This document shows, in pieces, positions 26,552-35,838 of a stretch of DNA of 64,000 nt; within the stretch, counting starts at the first letter, position 1; every line of letters starts with the position of its first letter. The stretch covers positions 62,001 to 126,000 of the forward strand of contig DHVX01000085.1 of NCBI GenBank assembly GCA_002412885.1. The letters are read 5' to 3'. Made by a program: the position numbers and the translations under genes. The notes beneath the pieces were generated by a model. It did no database searches, was not told the DNA's origin, and saw nothing but the letters and a program-made list of their open reading frames with translations. The DNA comes from Bacteroidales bacterium UBA5197. GTDB lineage: Bacteria > Bacteroidota > Bacteroidia > Bacteroidales > Lentimicrobiaceae.

Positions 26552-26613
26552 AGCCTGGGTAAGAGGTCTGGAAGTTAGAATATCGTTTCTTTCCTGAATA
26601 AAAGAAAGCAAAT

Positions 26614-26645
26614 AACCCCCGGTTGAGCAGGTCTCTCCGGGGGTT
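26614..26645. terminator. Shared terminator between converging genes
   Basis: Nine-base perfect arms AACCCCCGG and CCGGGGGTT with a 14-base loop. It lies between the Kelch gene and the oppositely oriented transporter gene, so it can serve both. Confidence 0.7.
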
Positions 26646-26661
26646 TAATGATAAATGTAAT

Positions 26662-28185
26662 TTACCTCAGATAAAGCGTAGGCGCTTCGGGGCCAAGTGG
26701 CAAGCCGAGCAGCACCCATGCAATCAGCAGACCTGTCCAGAAAATGGTAAATACAATGGTGTATGGAAGCATGGTTGAAATGAGGGTTCCCAGCCCTGAG
26801 TTTTTCTGATATTTCTCAAAGTAGATGATAATCAGTGCGAAAAAACTCATCATTGGCGAAATAATATTGGTAACCGAATCCCCGACCCTGAAAATGGCCT
26901 GAGAGAGCTCAGGGGAATATCCCAACAGCATAAACATGGGTATAAAAACCGGACCCATTATCGCCCATTTTGCGGAAGCACTTCCCATAAACATATTGAT
27001 AAAACCAGAGAGCAACACAAACAGGATGATCAGCGGAATGGGCCCCAGTTCGGCTTGCTGCAAAAATGTAGCTCCTTGCACGGCAATAACCAGTCCCAGA
27101 TTGCTCCATTTGAAATAAGCCACAAACTGAGCGGCAAAAAACACCAGCACCAGAAAAGATGCCAGGGTTTTAAAACTATCGCTCATGCCTTTCACTACAT
27201 CGGTATCGCTTTTAAACTTTCCGGTAATCGCGCCATAAACAATTCCAAGGCTGGCAGCCATAAAGAACAGAAAAGCGATAAAACCCTTGATGAGCGGCGA
27301 ATGAAGAATGGTGTTGTCGGTACCGCGTAAAAATCCCTGATCGGGCAAAAGACCGATGGCAAAAAGAAGCATCCAGGCGGCAGCAGTAACCAATACCCAG
27401 CGCAGTGCCTTACGTTCGCGGGGTGTGAGCTTTTCCATGGTTTCCTGAGGCACATCACCCTCATATTTTCCAAGGCGGGGCTCCACCACACGTTCGGTAA
27501 CCAAAGTACCAAGAACCGTAATCAGCAGTGTTGAAACCGCCATAAAATAGTAATTGGCTGTTGGAAGAACATAATACTCAGGATCGAGAATACGTGCCGC
27601 TTCGGTGGAAAGCCCGGCCAGCAATGGGTCGATGGTTCCGATAACCAGATTTGCACTAAAACCACCCGAAACGCCTGCAAAAGCAGCGGCCATACCAGCA
27701 ACCGGATGCCGCCCTACGGAATGAAATATTATCCCGGCCATGGGAATCAGCAAAACATAACCAAGATCGCTGGCCACATTAGAAAGAATACCTGAAAAAA
27801 CCAACACAAAAGTCAGCCATCTCTTTGGCGATTTCAGTACCAGCAAACGAATGACTGCTCCCACCAAACCACTGCTTTCGGCAATACCAATACCCAGAAG
27901 TGCAACCATTACAATGCCCAGAGGTGCAAAACCGGTATAATTCTCAACCATTTCGAGAACAATACGGCGGAAACCTTCATTCGATAATAAATTGTGAACC
28001 CTTATGATTTCTCCCGTTGCCGGATGAACAGCCTGCCAGCTTAACCACTGACCCACAAATGAGAATACCAGCACTGAAATTGCAAACAATGCAAACAAGG
28101 TTGCGGGATGAGGAAGGGCATTGCCTCCTTTTTCAACAATATTAAGAAAACGGGTAAGCAATGAAGTTTTAGAGTTGGTCGTCAT
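26662..28185 (-). CDS. AbgT-family transporter
   Basis: The 507-residue integral membrane protein has about eleven or twelve helices. The N-terminal NIVEKGGNALPHPATLF, VHNLLSNEGFRRIV and the SNVASDLGYVLLIPMAG stretch are characteristic of the AbgT family. The founding member takes up p-aminobenzoyl-glutamate, a folate breakdown product; other members have been described as antimetabolite exporters. The C-terminal repeat includes GSASAKWAIMGPVFIPM and VGDSVTNIISPMM, which line the substrate site in known structures. There is no peptidase gene next to it, so the substrate and direction of transport are open. The gene has its own candidate promoter. Confidence 0.9.
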   Translation of the reverse strand: MTTNSKTSLLTRFLNIVEKGGNALPHPATLFALFAISVLVFSFVGQWLSWQAVHPATGEIIRVHNLLSNEGFRRIVLEMVENYTGFAPLGIVMVALLGIGIAESSGLVGAVIRLLVLKSPKRWLTFVLVFSGILSNVASDLGYVLLIPMAGIIFHSVGRHPVAGMAAAFAGVSGGFSANLVIGTIDPLLAGLSTEAARILDPEYYVLPTANYYFMAVSTLLITVLGTLVTERVVEPRLGKYEGDVPQETMEKLTPRERKALRWVLVTAAAWMLLFAIGLLPDQGFLRGTDNTILHSPLIKGFIAFLFFMAASLGIVYGAITGKFKSDTDVVKGMSDSFKTLASFLVLVFFAAQFVAYFKWSNLGLVIAVQGATFLQQAELGPIPLIILFVLLSGFINMFMGSASAKWAIMGPVFIPMFMLLGYSPELSQAIFRVGDSVTNIISPMMSFFALIIIYFEKYQKNSGLGTLISTMLPYTIVFTIFWTGLLIAWVLLGLPLGPEAPTLYLR

Positions 28186-28242
28186 TAATGGCCAGCTTAA
28201 GTGAGAAAATTATTTTTTAGGGATTGTTTTTGTGATGGTGTA

Positions 28243-28250
28243 CAAAAATA
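28243..28250 (-). promoter_or_regulatory. Candidate -7 element for the AbgT-family gene
   Basis: Reads TATTTTTG on the minus strand, 58 bases before the start. A TTG (CAA at 28273) lies 22 bases upstream of it, close to the expected spacing. The 398 bases between the two divergent genes (28186-28583) hold no ORF of note beyond the two promoters. Confidence 0.4.
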
Positions 28251-28527
28251 TAAATTTTGCCGGATTTTTTATCAATTATTGTTTCAAAGCATTCATCCTG
28301 CCCCTATGTTTGCCGACTTATTTGATCATGTAAACTGATGATAGATATATGATTTTCAAATATTTACATATCTTATTCTTGTCCTGAAAATATAATGGTT
28401 AAAAATTGTTAAAGTGCTTGAAACCAGATTTTCACTTACAATAAATATGTATTTCCCATGTGCAGAGATGAGAAGTCATATTGGCAGAGCCTCCCGACTT
28501 TTCATATTGAAATAATATCTGCCAGAT

Positions 28528-28558
28528 TTGGAATTAACTTTTTCATGATATATCTTTG
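28528..28558 (+). promoter_or_regulatory. Bacteroidota promoter of the delta-60 repeat gene
   Basis: TTG at 28528-28530, a 20-base spacer, then TATCTTTG at 28551-28558: both boxes fit the consensus for the phylum's primary sigma factor. It ends 25 bases before the ATG. Confidence 0.65.
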
Positions 28559-28583
28559 AATAGTTTAACCAAAACATGCAGCC

Positions 28584-30161
28584 ATGAAAAGATTTATACT
28601 GCTCGTTACCATCCTTTTATCAGCAATTGTGCTGAAAGCTCAGATACCCGGAGCACTGGATCTTTCATTCGGAAACTTTGGCAAAACACTCCTCGACTGG
28701 AATGGAGACCTCAACAGGGCTGATGCGATTAAATTTACAGCTGACGGTGGAATGGTTGTATGCGGCACCAACGGATATCTGGGTGGAAACAACTCATGTT
28801 TACTGGCAAAATTCACTTCTAATGGCCTGCTTGATGAAAGCTTCGGAACCAATGGAATTGTGCAATTCGGGTACGGCGGAGAAACCAGTTATGCAAACGA
28901 TCTGATTATACAATCTGAAGGGCGCATCCTTGTAGCAGGCATAAGCGCAGAAGCCGGAAATGTCAGTATCGGACTGGCAAGATTCACTTCTTCGGGAGAG
29001 CCTGACAATACTTTTGGTTTCTCAGGAAAATTGATTGTCAATATTGGTGAATATGAAACGGCCAACACCATTGTCAGCCTTCCCAACAACAAATTTGCAA
29101 TCACCGGCTCCATAGATTCCCCCGCAACAAATCTCGATATGCTGGTTATGCGTTTTCTTTCAAATGGCTCAACCGATGTAAGCTTCGGAACAAACGGATA
29201 CATAAGCCTCGATCTGAACAACAGCTCCACCGATATGCCAAGGGGCATGATATTTCATAACAACAAATTTACAATTGCCTCCTACGCGTTCAAACAGGCA
29301 ACAGATGCCGTTGCCCTGGTGCGATTAAATGCCGATGGCAGCCTCGACACCGGTTTTGGCGTTGGCGGAAAATCAGTAATTGACGGTTTTAAGATTATGG
29401 ATATGATTGCAGAACCCGGTTCTCAGATGGCGTTTGATTATCAGGGAAGAATTGTTGTAAGTGGTCAGTTTTTAGGCTTAGCCGGAACTGATCCTATGTT
29501 GTTACGATTTCTTTCAAATGGTTATCCCGACAATAGTTTTGGTGATTTCGGAATGGCTGTATATCAGATTACAGGTGACAATGAATTACAGGCGTTGGCT
29601 GTTCAGGCTGATGGCAAAATTGTGGCAGCCGGTTCATCGAATTCCAGTAATAGAAACACTTTTATCATGAGGGTTCTCGACAACGGAGACCTTGACCCGA
29701 CTTTTGGAATGGGAAACGGATATTCAGTGCATCAGCTTGGACAAGGGAACTCAAATATTGACGGAGCAAGGGCCATGCTGATTCAGAACAACAACAAAGC
29801 TGTTCTTGCCGGTTATGCCGATACACAAAATAATTCCTGGGATTTCTGTATTTCAAGGTATTATCTGGGTGTGGTTACCGGTGGCGGAAACGAGGCAAAT
29901 TACGAAAACCTGAATGCATTTATTGATCCGGTTTACAAAAACAGAATTACCATTACCGGAGAGTTTAATATAAACAAGGTACAAAGTATATCATTGCTGA
30001 ATGCTGCAGGGCAGATTTGCCATACATGGAATGGCAGTCAGATAAATTATTCGGGAAATAACATAATCCTTAACCTTAACAGGGCAGCTGAACCTGGTGT
30101 TTATCTTTTGCAGCTGAGCGGACAGAATATTCTGGCTTCAGCTAAGCTGATCTGTTTCTGA
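28584..30161 (+). CDS. Delta-60 repeat protein with T9SS signal
   Basis: The 525-residue protein has a signal peptide (about 1-19, VLKAQ) and about seven delta-60 repeats of 50-60 residues (about 24-430). The signature is recognisable in each: LDLSFGNFGK, LDESFGTNGIV, PDNTFGFSGKL, TDVSFGTNGYI, LDTGFGVGGK, PDNSFGDFGM and LDPTFGMGNG, alternating with ADGKIVAAG-like strands. Such repeats are thought to build a beta-propeller. The last 80 residues look like a T9SS sorting domain, although the usual YPNP is replaced by IDPVYKNRITI; the end has PGVYLLQLSGQN. A surface or released protein of unknown ligand. Confidence 0.82.
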   Translation: MKRFILLVTILLSAIVLKAQIPGALDLSFGNFGKTLLDWNGDLNRADAIKFTADGGMVVCGTNGYLGGNNSCLLAKFTSNGLLDESFGTNGIVQFGYGGETSYANDLIIQSEGRILVAGISAEAGNVSIGLARFTSSGEPDNTFGFSGKLIVNIGEYETANTIVSLPNNKFAITGSIDSPATNLDMLVMRFLSNGSTDVSFGTNGYISLDLNNSSTDMPRGMIFHNNKFTIASYAFKQATDAVALVRLNADGSLDTGFGVGGKSVIDGFKIMDMIAEPGSQMAFDYQGRIVVSGQFLGLAGTDPMLLRFLSNGYPDNSFGDFGMAVYQITGDNELQALAVQADGKIVAAGSSNSSNRNTFIMRVLDNGDLDPTFGMGNGYSVHQLGQGNSNIDGARAMLIQNNNKAVLAGYADTQNNSWDFCISRYYLGVVTGGGNEANYENLNAFIDPVYKNRITITGEFNINKVQSISLLNAAGQICHTWNGSQINYSGNNIILNLNRAAEPGVYLLQLSGQNILASAKLICF

Positions 30162-30172
30162 ACAAACGCCGG

Positions 30173-31048
30173 CTAAACCGCAATTTCGACGGGTTCCGTT
30201 ACTTTTTCAGACGCCTTTGCAAGTACTATTTCATCAGATTCAGCAAGGGCAGATTCCATTTGGCTGTAAACCGAAATCACTTTTAAGGTAATGAGCGACA
30301 GTGGGATATACAAAAAAGCCAGAATCATTGTCGCCAGGGTATAATCCATCCACTGATCAATGGTTTGGTTATCATTGGAAAGTTTGTCGGCAATACTACC
30401 GACAAATGAAGCCAGAATCCAGAATGTCCACCATATTCCCAATAGATATCTGCTTTTCATGAAACTCATATTATCAGCCCTGAGTACCAGCAATGAAGCC
30501 GATTCTCTCCACATTTCGCGCATGATTTGAAAAGGCCTGAAAAAGCAAAGTACAGGCACAAACCAGCTGCCTGCCGCCCATCCCTCAGTAAAATTTCCAC
30601 TGCGGATTCGTTTATGCATGTTGAAATATGCCCGCCTGAACCACATAATAAAAGTTACAGCAGATATCAAAAAGATCAGAATAAAAAGTAAATCAACAAT
30701 AAGCTGACGAATGTCGTTGCTAGCCGCCATTTTTTCGGTAACCGCTTCGCCGGCCTTCACCATAGCAAGCAACTGATACTGAAAAAAGAGGGAGGTGATT
30801 TTTATCAGGTTTATAAACATTACCAGCGAAACCAGCAGCATTGCAGTTTTTGCCCGTCTGCTGTTTGGCTTTACCATTATAGCAGATTTTGCAGCAACTG
30901 CCTGATCGGCTTCAAAAAACTGACAATGATCAGAAAAATCCGGTTTTGATCCGGTATAACCACATAATAATCCTACGGCTGAGTCAAATTTCCGGTTGAT
31001 GCATTGTCTGCAGATGGTATTGCGTTGATAAGAATTGCTCATATGCAT
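30173..31048 (-). CDS. DUF4328 membrane protein with N-terminal Cys cluster
   Basis: The 291-residue protein starts with a Cys-rich segment (ICRQC near 12-16, LLCGY near 28 and DHCQF near 42) that could bind a metal. Four helices follow (about 68-90, 115-135, 200-215 and 235-255), with the family-typical WFRRAYFNMHK and WAAGSWFVPVLCFFRPFQIM blocks of DUF4328. Function is unknown. The start may be ATG 31048 or the ATG two codons later. Its stop lies 11 bases from that of the converging delta-60 gene, with no obvious terminator between. Confidence 0.85.
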   Translation of the reverse strand: MHMSNSYQRNTICRQCINRKFDSAVGLLCGYTGSKPDFSDHCQFFEADQAVAAKSAIMVKPNSRRAKTAMLLVSLVMFINLIKITSLFFQYQLLAMVKAGEAVTEKMAASNDIRQLIVDLLFILIFLISAVTFIMWFRRAYFNMHKRIRSGNFTEGWAAGSWFVPVLCFFRPFQIMREMWRESASLLVLRADNMSFMKSRYLLGIWWTFWILASFVGSIADKLSNDNQTIDQWMDYTLATMILAFLYIPLSLITLKVISVYSQMESALAESDEIVLAKASEKVTEPVEIAV

Positions 31049-31458
31049 TTAAGTTATAAATGGAGATTTCAGTTTTATTGATTGACCTGATTAACGATAA
31101 ACAATATCAGCCATCTGTTTTAATGGCTTTAATCTCAGGCTTGCATAAGCCGGCATTTTGCGCCGGAATCTAGAAATCTTGTTGTTATGCTTAAACTTAA
31201 CTCCCCTACCCTTTTGCCAGCCAAAACCTTAGCGAATGTATTGCGTTTTTCGGATTCCTGCAATAGAATTGATTTTTTTTCTGACAAAACTAATTCTGGC
31301 AAAAGGCTGGCTGGAAAGCGATGCGCCTCAGAAATATCATCAAAGCTGAGTCTGATTAACTTAGTCACAACTATAAAATCCTTTTTTACATAATCATATA
31401 TGCAATTTATTAGATATGGCTGCGTTAGAATATGAATCATCCATAAACCCATAAAAGC
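31049..31458. other. Gene-free 410-base divergent intergenic region
   Basis: It should hold promoters for the DUF4328 gene (leftward) and the PIG-L gene (rightward), but I found no clear TAnnTTTG on either strand. An 11-base inverted repeat (CCTTTTGCCAG at 31210-31220 and its complement at 31296-31306) is the only structure seen. Confidence 0.4.
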
Positions 31459-32292
31459 ATGAAACATACAGCCCTTCTTATTATAATTGCGATGATTTCG
31501 GCATGTTCAGGCAGTAATGTTGACTATAAGAAAATAGCCGCTTTTCAGGAAAACAGTGTGCCTGAATTAACGATGGATATTTCAGACACAACGCGTGTAC
31601 TCGCCATTTTCCCTCATGCCGATGACGAAACCATTGCCGGCGGTTTGATTCTTTACCTGAAACAAAAAGGAGCTGCCATACATCTGCTCACCCTTTGCGA
31701 ACACAATGAAATGCGAATGAACGAGCTGAATTGTTCTGCTGAAAAGCTTGGCATTGAAAACGTGGAAGTTTCTGGATTTGTAAACAATTCGTGGGAAGAT
31801 ATTATGAACAACAATATAAGCTTCTGGTACGACAACAAAGACAGCATCAAACAGACAATCACGAATAAGATTCAGCAATTCAAACCTCACATTCTTATCA
31901 CCTACGACAGCGAAATCGGTGGGTACGGACATCCTGAGCATCTGGTTTCGGCAGAGCTGACTGAAGATATCTTTCTGGAAAATTCCGAAAATCCGGGATT
32001 TGCACCCGAACACTTATTGCAGATAACGCTGACTGATGAACTGGAAAACTTTTTGGTTGCCAGTTCACCGGCTTATGAGCCAACAAAGAAAATGACAGGA
32101 AGCAAAGGATTACCCGCCCCCGATTTTGCATTGGATATCAGACAATTCTGGCCGGCAAAAAATCAGGCAGCTCTGTGTCATCAGTCTCAGTATAAAACAT
32201 TGAATAAGTTTTACATCGTTTATGACGAAGAAAACAGGGATAATCACATCAATGCATTTAGCAGAGAGTATTACAGGGTGATGGAAAGGTAA
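31459..32292 (+). CDS. PIG-L family deacetylase, lipoprotein
   Basis: The 277-residue protein begins with a lipoprotein signal (lipobox ISAC, Cys16), so it is probably anchored in a membrane and faces outward. The LmbE/PIG-L zinc-deacetylase motifs are intact: FPHADDE with H53, D55 and D56, and GYGHPEH with H158 and H161. Family members remove acetyl groups from N-acetylglucosamine-containing substrates such as GlcNAc-PI, N,N'-diacetylchitobiose or mycothiol precursors. The substrate here is unknown; surface location would fit glycan processing. It is a single gene, and a tandem repeat begins at its stop codon. Confidence 0.88.
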   Translation: MKHTALLIIIAMISACSGSNVDYKKIAAFQENSVPELTMDISDTTRVLAIFPHADDETIAGGLILYLKQKGAAIHLLTLCEHNEMRMNELNCSAEKLGIENVEVSGFVNNSWEDIMNNNISFWYDNKDSIKQTITNKIQQFKPHILITYDSEIGGYGHPEHLVSAELTEDIFLENSENPGFAPEHLLQITLTDELENFLVASSPAYEPTKKMTGSKGLPAPDFALDIRQFWPAKNQAALCHQSQYKTLNKFYIVYDEENRDNHINAFSREYYRVMER

Positions 32293-32331
32293 TTTCTAAT
32301 TTCTAATTTCTAATTTCTAATTTCTAATTTC
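32290..32331 (+). repeat. Six tandem copies of TAATTTC starting at the PIG-L stop codon
   Basis: Six perfect 7-base units run from 32290 to 32331. The TAA of the first unit is the stop codon of the deacetylase gene. Arrays of this sort change length readily by slippage, but here length change would not affect the protein. Confidence 0.85.
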
Positions 32332-32779
32332 TTTGGAGGGGTTACTAATTTCTATATTTTTTGATACCTGAGTTCGCCGCGGCGAATCAAATGCTATATT
32401 TCACTCTTCATTCCAGTTAGCTATCTGGATCACTTTTTTCACTTTTCGTTTTTAATTTTTCATTCTTCACTTTTCACTTTTTTCACTTTTCACTCTTCAC
32501 TTTTCACTTTTTTGCGGGTTTCATCTGTCTAGATTATCAACAACAATCATAAACAAAGCACTGCATAATCATAGATATCAATTTCAACTATGTCCGTCAG
32601 CAAATTATTATCAGTTCAACTATCAAACATACTAAAAGCAGAAATCTTAGACCATCGGTACTCATTAAAAAGCAGTTCACAACCAGAAAACAGGCAATTC
32701 AGGTGTTGAAGATTATTTAGAATTGTTCTAAACAAAGTACATTAATTGGTGTTGAATATCTGAACCAAATCCAGCCGCT
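32332..32779. other. Gene-free stretch with a degenerate CACTTTT-rich repeat
   Basis: From about 32431 to 32512 the plus strand is almost only C and T, with repeated TTCACTTTT units. No ORF was seen. The promoter of the next gene must lie between here and 32779 but could not be pinned down. Confidence 0.5.
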
Positions 32780-35155
32780 ATGAAATCACCAATACTCATA
32801 CAGTTTTTAACAATTTCTTTTCTGATTGTTGGTTTGTTAACCACACCATCAACTCAGGCCCAGAATCAACCTCAGATTCAGGTTATCTCCCCTAATGGCG
32901 GTGAAACCTGGCAAAACGGAAGTTCAGAAATTGTAACTTACACTTATACAGGAAACCCCTCTTACCTCACCATTGAGTATTCAAGTGACAATGGAAATAC
33001 TTTTGAAATCATAGATTATGTGTACAGCACATCCGGCACAAATCAGGTTCCGGTTTTTGTGAACTTCAACACTACTACTCAGGCCAAAATCAGAGTTGCA
33101 GAATACAACTCCACCCCGCTTCTTTTTGATGACAGTGATGCCCCTTTTGCGATAGAGAATCCACCGTATTTTTTCTTATCGCCCAGTTACGGAGATGTTT
33201 ATTATCAAGGCAATCAGATAACAGCAAACTGGACATTATTTAACTCATTCCCTACCGATTTGTCATTCTCCTCAGACAATGGAGCAACCTGGACAACCAT
33301 TGCTACGGGTGTAATTGGGGGTTTACATAATTTCACCGCACCTGATGTAATTTCTGATCAGTGCAGATTAAGGGCATCACAGACAGGTAACCCGGAAATT
33401 TTTTCCAACAGCCAGATATTTACCATCAACCCTCCTGCGGAATTTACTCTTTTAAGTCCCAATGGCGGAGAAGTATGGACTTACAACACGTATGAAATTG
33501 TTTCCTGGTCAGGCAGCAATCTGCCCGATTTGATTGTAATTGAATATTCTGTCAATGGCGGTTTTACCTGGAATGTTATAGCATACAGCCACAGTGATCC
33601 GACCGGGGGCAGTGAACAGGTATATGTACCTCAGGTATCAAGCTCAAATGCAAAAGTAAGGGTCAGAGATCAATACGATTCTTCTGCTTTTGATGAAAGT
33701 GATGCAGTTTTTACCATATATACTCCTCCGTACATTTTTTACTCACCTTCTTCCTTTAATCTGTATTACACCGGTCAGCCTATTGATGCCAGCTGGTATT
33801 CCTTTTCAACTGACAATGTAGATGTTTCGTTTTCGTCAGATGGTGGACAGACTTTTGAAACTGTGGCCACAAATGTAGCTTCCTTGTATTATGGAAGTGC
33901 AACATTTATTGCTCCATCAGTGCCTTCTGCCAATTGTGTTGTAAAGGTTTCAAAAAGTTCCGACCCCGCGATATTCTCACTCAGCGAAACTTTCGCTGTT
34001 GTTGCAGCACCGGTGCTCAGCATAATTTCTCCCAACGGTGGTGAAGTTATTGACAACAACGCTGCATATGAAATTCAGTTTGATTACAGCGGCGAAACCC
34101 TTTATTATACTTACCTTCAGATCGACTTTTCTGCGGATAACGGACAAAACTGGCAGACCCTGGACTGGTTTTACTATCTGGGCGACAACAATACTTACAC
34201 ATGGCAAACCCCCGGTTTAACATCCAACCAGTGCCTGATAAGGATAACCGATTACTACTTCCCGTTTATTACGGCAACCAGTTCATCTGCTTTTACCATC
34301 GAGGATTTTCCTGATCTTCAGATTTGTATGGTTGGAGTTGACACAACTTCCGGCAAAAATATGATTGCCTGGAACAAGCCAAACAGCAACCTCATCGCAG
34401 AATATGTTGTTATGAAGGAAGGAAATATTGCAAATCAGTACACTGAAATTGCATCAATTCCGGCAGATGCACCTTCTGTTTTTATCGATGAATCATCAAA
34501 TCCAAGAGTTCAGGCTACCCGTTACAAACTTACTTTCCGGGATGCTGCCGGCAATTTATATCCTGAGGAACTTTTCCATCAGACCATGCATCTTACCATA
34601 AGCAAAGGCGTGGGAGACACCTGGAATCTTATCTGGAGTCCTTACCTAGGATTCGATGTTGATTCTTACAACATTTACCGTGGAAGCAGCCCTTCCAAAC
34701 TGGAAATGATCGGCACGGTATCGGGCAATTTTACCTCCTATTCTGACTTCAGCGCTGCCCCTGGATTTGTATATTATATGGTGGAAGTTGTGAATCCCAA
34801 CAATTGCAACCCCGATGGACTGCGCAATCTGAAACTGAACAGCAGCATGTCGAACATTGCCACCAATTACACACTTGGATTGGATGAAAATGTATTATCG
34901 TCCTCACTGTCAGCATATCCCAATCCTGCCAGCGAAATCCTGAGACTAACATTACTACTTGAAAAAGTGAAATCAGAAAGTGCAGTACTTCAGGTTACCG
35001 ACATCCGCGGCGGAATGTTAATCAGCACCACCATCAGCACCAGCGAACTTGCATCGGGCTACAACCTCGATGTCAGCAGCCTGAAACCCGGAATTTACGC
35101 TGTACTCATCAAAACTTCCGAAGGTATTGCTACCAAACGGTTTGTAAGAAAATAA
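32780..35155 (+). CDS. T9SS-secreted protein with repeated PNGGE (Ser-Thr-rich/KRE9-like) modules
   Basis: The 791-residue protein has a signal peptide (1-28, TQAQ), followed by five tandem beta-sandwich modules of about 95 residues to about 510. Three open with the signature VISPNGGETW, LLSPNGGEVW or IISPNGGEVI (near residues 35, 227 and 415) and two with SPSYGDVYY or SPSSFNLYY. Each contains a SSDNGxTWxT-like strand, as in the Ser-Thr-rich membrane-anchor/KRE9-like domain. Two fibronectin-III-like segments follow, and then a T9SS sorting domain (about 710-791, AYPNPASEIL, PGIYAVLIK). It is probably a surface adhesin or spacer; no catalytic motif is visible. Confidence 0.85.
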   Translation: MKSPILIQFLTISFLIVGLLTTPSTQAQNQPQIQVISPNGGETWQNGSSEIVTYTYTGNPSYLTIEYSSDNGNTFEIIDYVYSTSGTNQVPVFVNFNTTTQAKIRVAEYNSTPLLFDDSDAPFAIENPPYFFLSPSYGDVYYQGNQITANWTLFNSFPTDLSFSSDNGATWTTIATGVIGGLHNFTAPDVISDQCRLRASQTGNPEIFSNSQIFTINPPAEFTLLSPNGGEVWTYNTYEIVSWSGSNLPDLIVIEYSVNGGFTWNVIAYSHSDPTGGSEQVYVPQVSSSNAKVRVRDQYDSSAFDESDAVFTIYTPPYIFYSPSSFNLYYTGQPIDASWYSFSTDNVDVSFSSDGGQTFETVATNVASLYYGSATFIAPSVPSANCVVKVSKSSDPAIFSLSETFAVVAAPVLSIISPNGGEVIDNNAAYEIQFDYSGETLYYTYLQIDFSADNGQNWQTLDWFYYLGDNNTYTWQTPGLTSNQCLIRITDYYFPFITATSSSAFTIEDFPDLQICMVGVDTTSGKNMIAWNKPNSNLIAEYVVMKEGNIANQYTEIASIPADAPSVFIDESSNPRVQATRYKLTFRDAAGNLYPEELFHQTMHLTISKGVGDTWNLIWSPYLGFDVDSYNIYRGSSPSKLEMIGTVSGNFTSYSDFSAAPGFVYYMVEVVNPNNCNPDGLRNLKLNSSMSNIATNYTLGLDENVLSSSLSAYPNPASEILRLTLLLEKVKSESAVLQVTDIRGGMLISTTISTSELASGYNLDVSSLKPGIYAVLIKTSEGIATKRFVRK

Positions 35156-35228
35156 GAATCCACGGAATCATCATGCAGCCATGGAAAAGGGAGATTCTTC
35201 CTGATACTTTAAAAGCTACCAAACACAC

Positions 35229-35254
35229 AAAAGGCCTGCAAATGCAGGTCTTTT
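35229..35254. terminator. Terminator hairpin shared with the antisense relic
   Basis: AAAAGGCCTGCA and TGCAGGTCTTTT pair with one mismatch around AA. A-tract on one side and T-tract on the other make it usable from both strands. It lies 73 bases after the PNGGE protein and directly beyond the stop of the relic at 35257. Confidence 0.75.
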
Positions 35255-35256
35255 GC

Positions 35257-35448
35257 TTATGGTTTCATTGGGCCGGGGCCACAGCTGCCACCTCCAGGTC
35301 CGAGATGCTCAGCATCAATGGTAACAATGGTTTCAGGGGAATGAAACAACTCATATGGATAATTGGCAAACCAAAGATCATCCGGAAGGCAATGCAAACC
35401 GCTGAAGTTAAACAGTCCATCATCCGGCCTGAACTTTAGTCCGCTGCC
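35257..35448 (-). pseudogene. Relic of a GH2 beta-galactosidase C-terminus
   Basis: On the minus strand 63 sense codons end in TAA at 35259-35257. They include GSGLKFRPDDGLFNFSGLHC, then LPDDLWFANY, HSPETIVTIDAEHLG and GGGSCGPGPM. That order (GLxF, FNFSxxH, DL, PETIxxID, SCGP) is the end of the beta-galactosidase small-chain domain of large GH2 enzymes such as LacZ. Immediately upstream is an in-frame TAG and no start codon or further homologous sequence was seen, so only this tail survives. The retained terminator hairpin next to its stop supports an old gene end. I take it as the remnant of a deleted roughly 3 kb gene. Confidence 0.65.
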
Positions 35449-35807
35449 CTATCCTGCCGGCTGGCAACCTGCAACCAGCAGACATCTGCAACATTTGAGC
35501 AAAATTCACAAAACAGTCAATTGTGCGTCAGTGAAAATACCTATCTGAATCAATTTACTGAGATTTCAGAATGAGGCATCAGCCCTTATGGGTTCATATC
35601 TATATTTTACGATTTAACAATAATATCAAGCAATACACACATTTCATATACCATTGATTTCATATATAATGTTTGCCATTTATCCCAATTTCCCAATAAA
35701 TACCATATTCTATTTTCATGTTTTTGTTATTTTATTTGTGATTCAATTGCAACAATCACTTCATTATTTATATTATTGACAAACTGAAAAAGTAGTATTT
35801 ATACGTA

Positions 35808-35838
35808 TTGATTTTTTAAAATTAGTACTCTATTTTTG
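35808..35838 (+). promoter_or_regulatory. Promoter candidate for the giant gene with a long leader
   Basis: TTG at 35808-35810, a 20-base spacer, and TATTTTTG at 35831-35838 fit both boxes of the Bacteroidota consensus. It is the only perfect pair found in this gap and would give a leader of about 660 bases before 36505. Confidence 0.5.

Noticed and set aside
31135..31467. Minus-strand frame of about 110 codons across the gap before the PIG-L gene
   Set aside because: It overlaps the PIG-L start, has no recognisable domain or signal and its composition looks random; treated as chance.
35173..35439. Plus-strand frame of 88 codons after the PNGGE protein
   Set aside because: It runs antisense over the beta-galactosidase relic and across a terminator, and its translation has no protein-like pattern.
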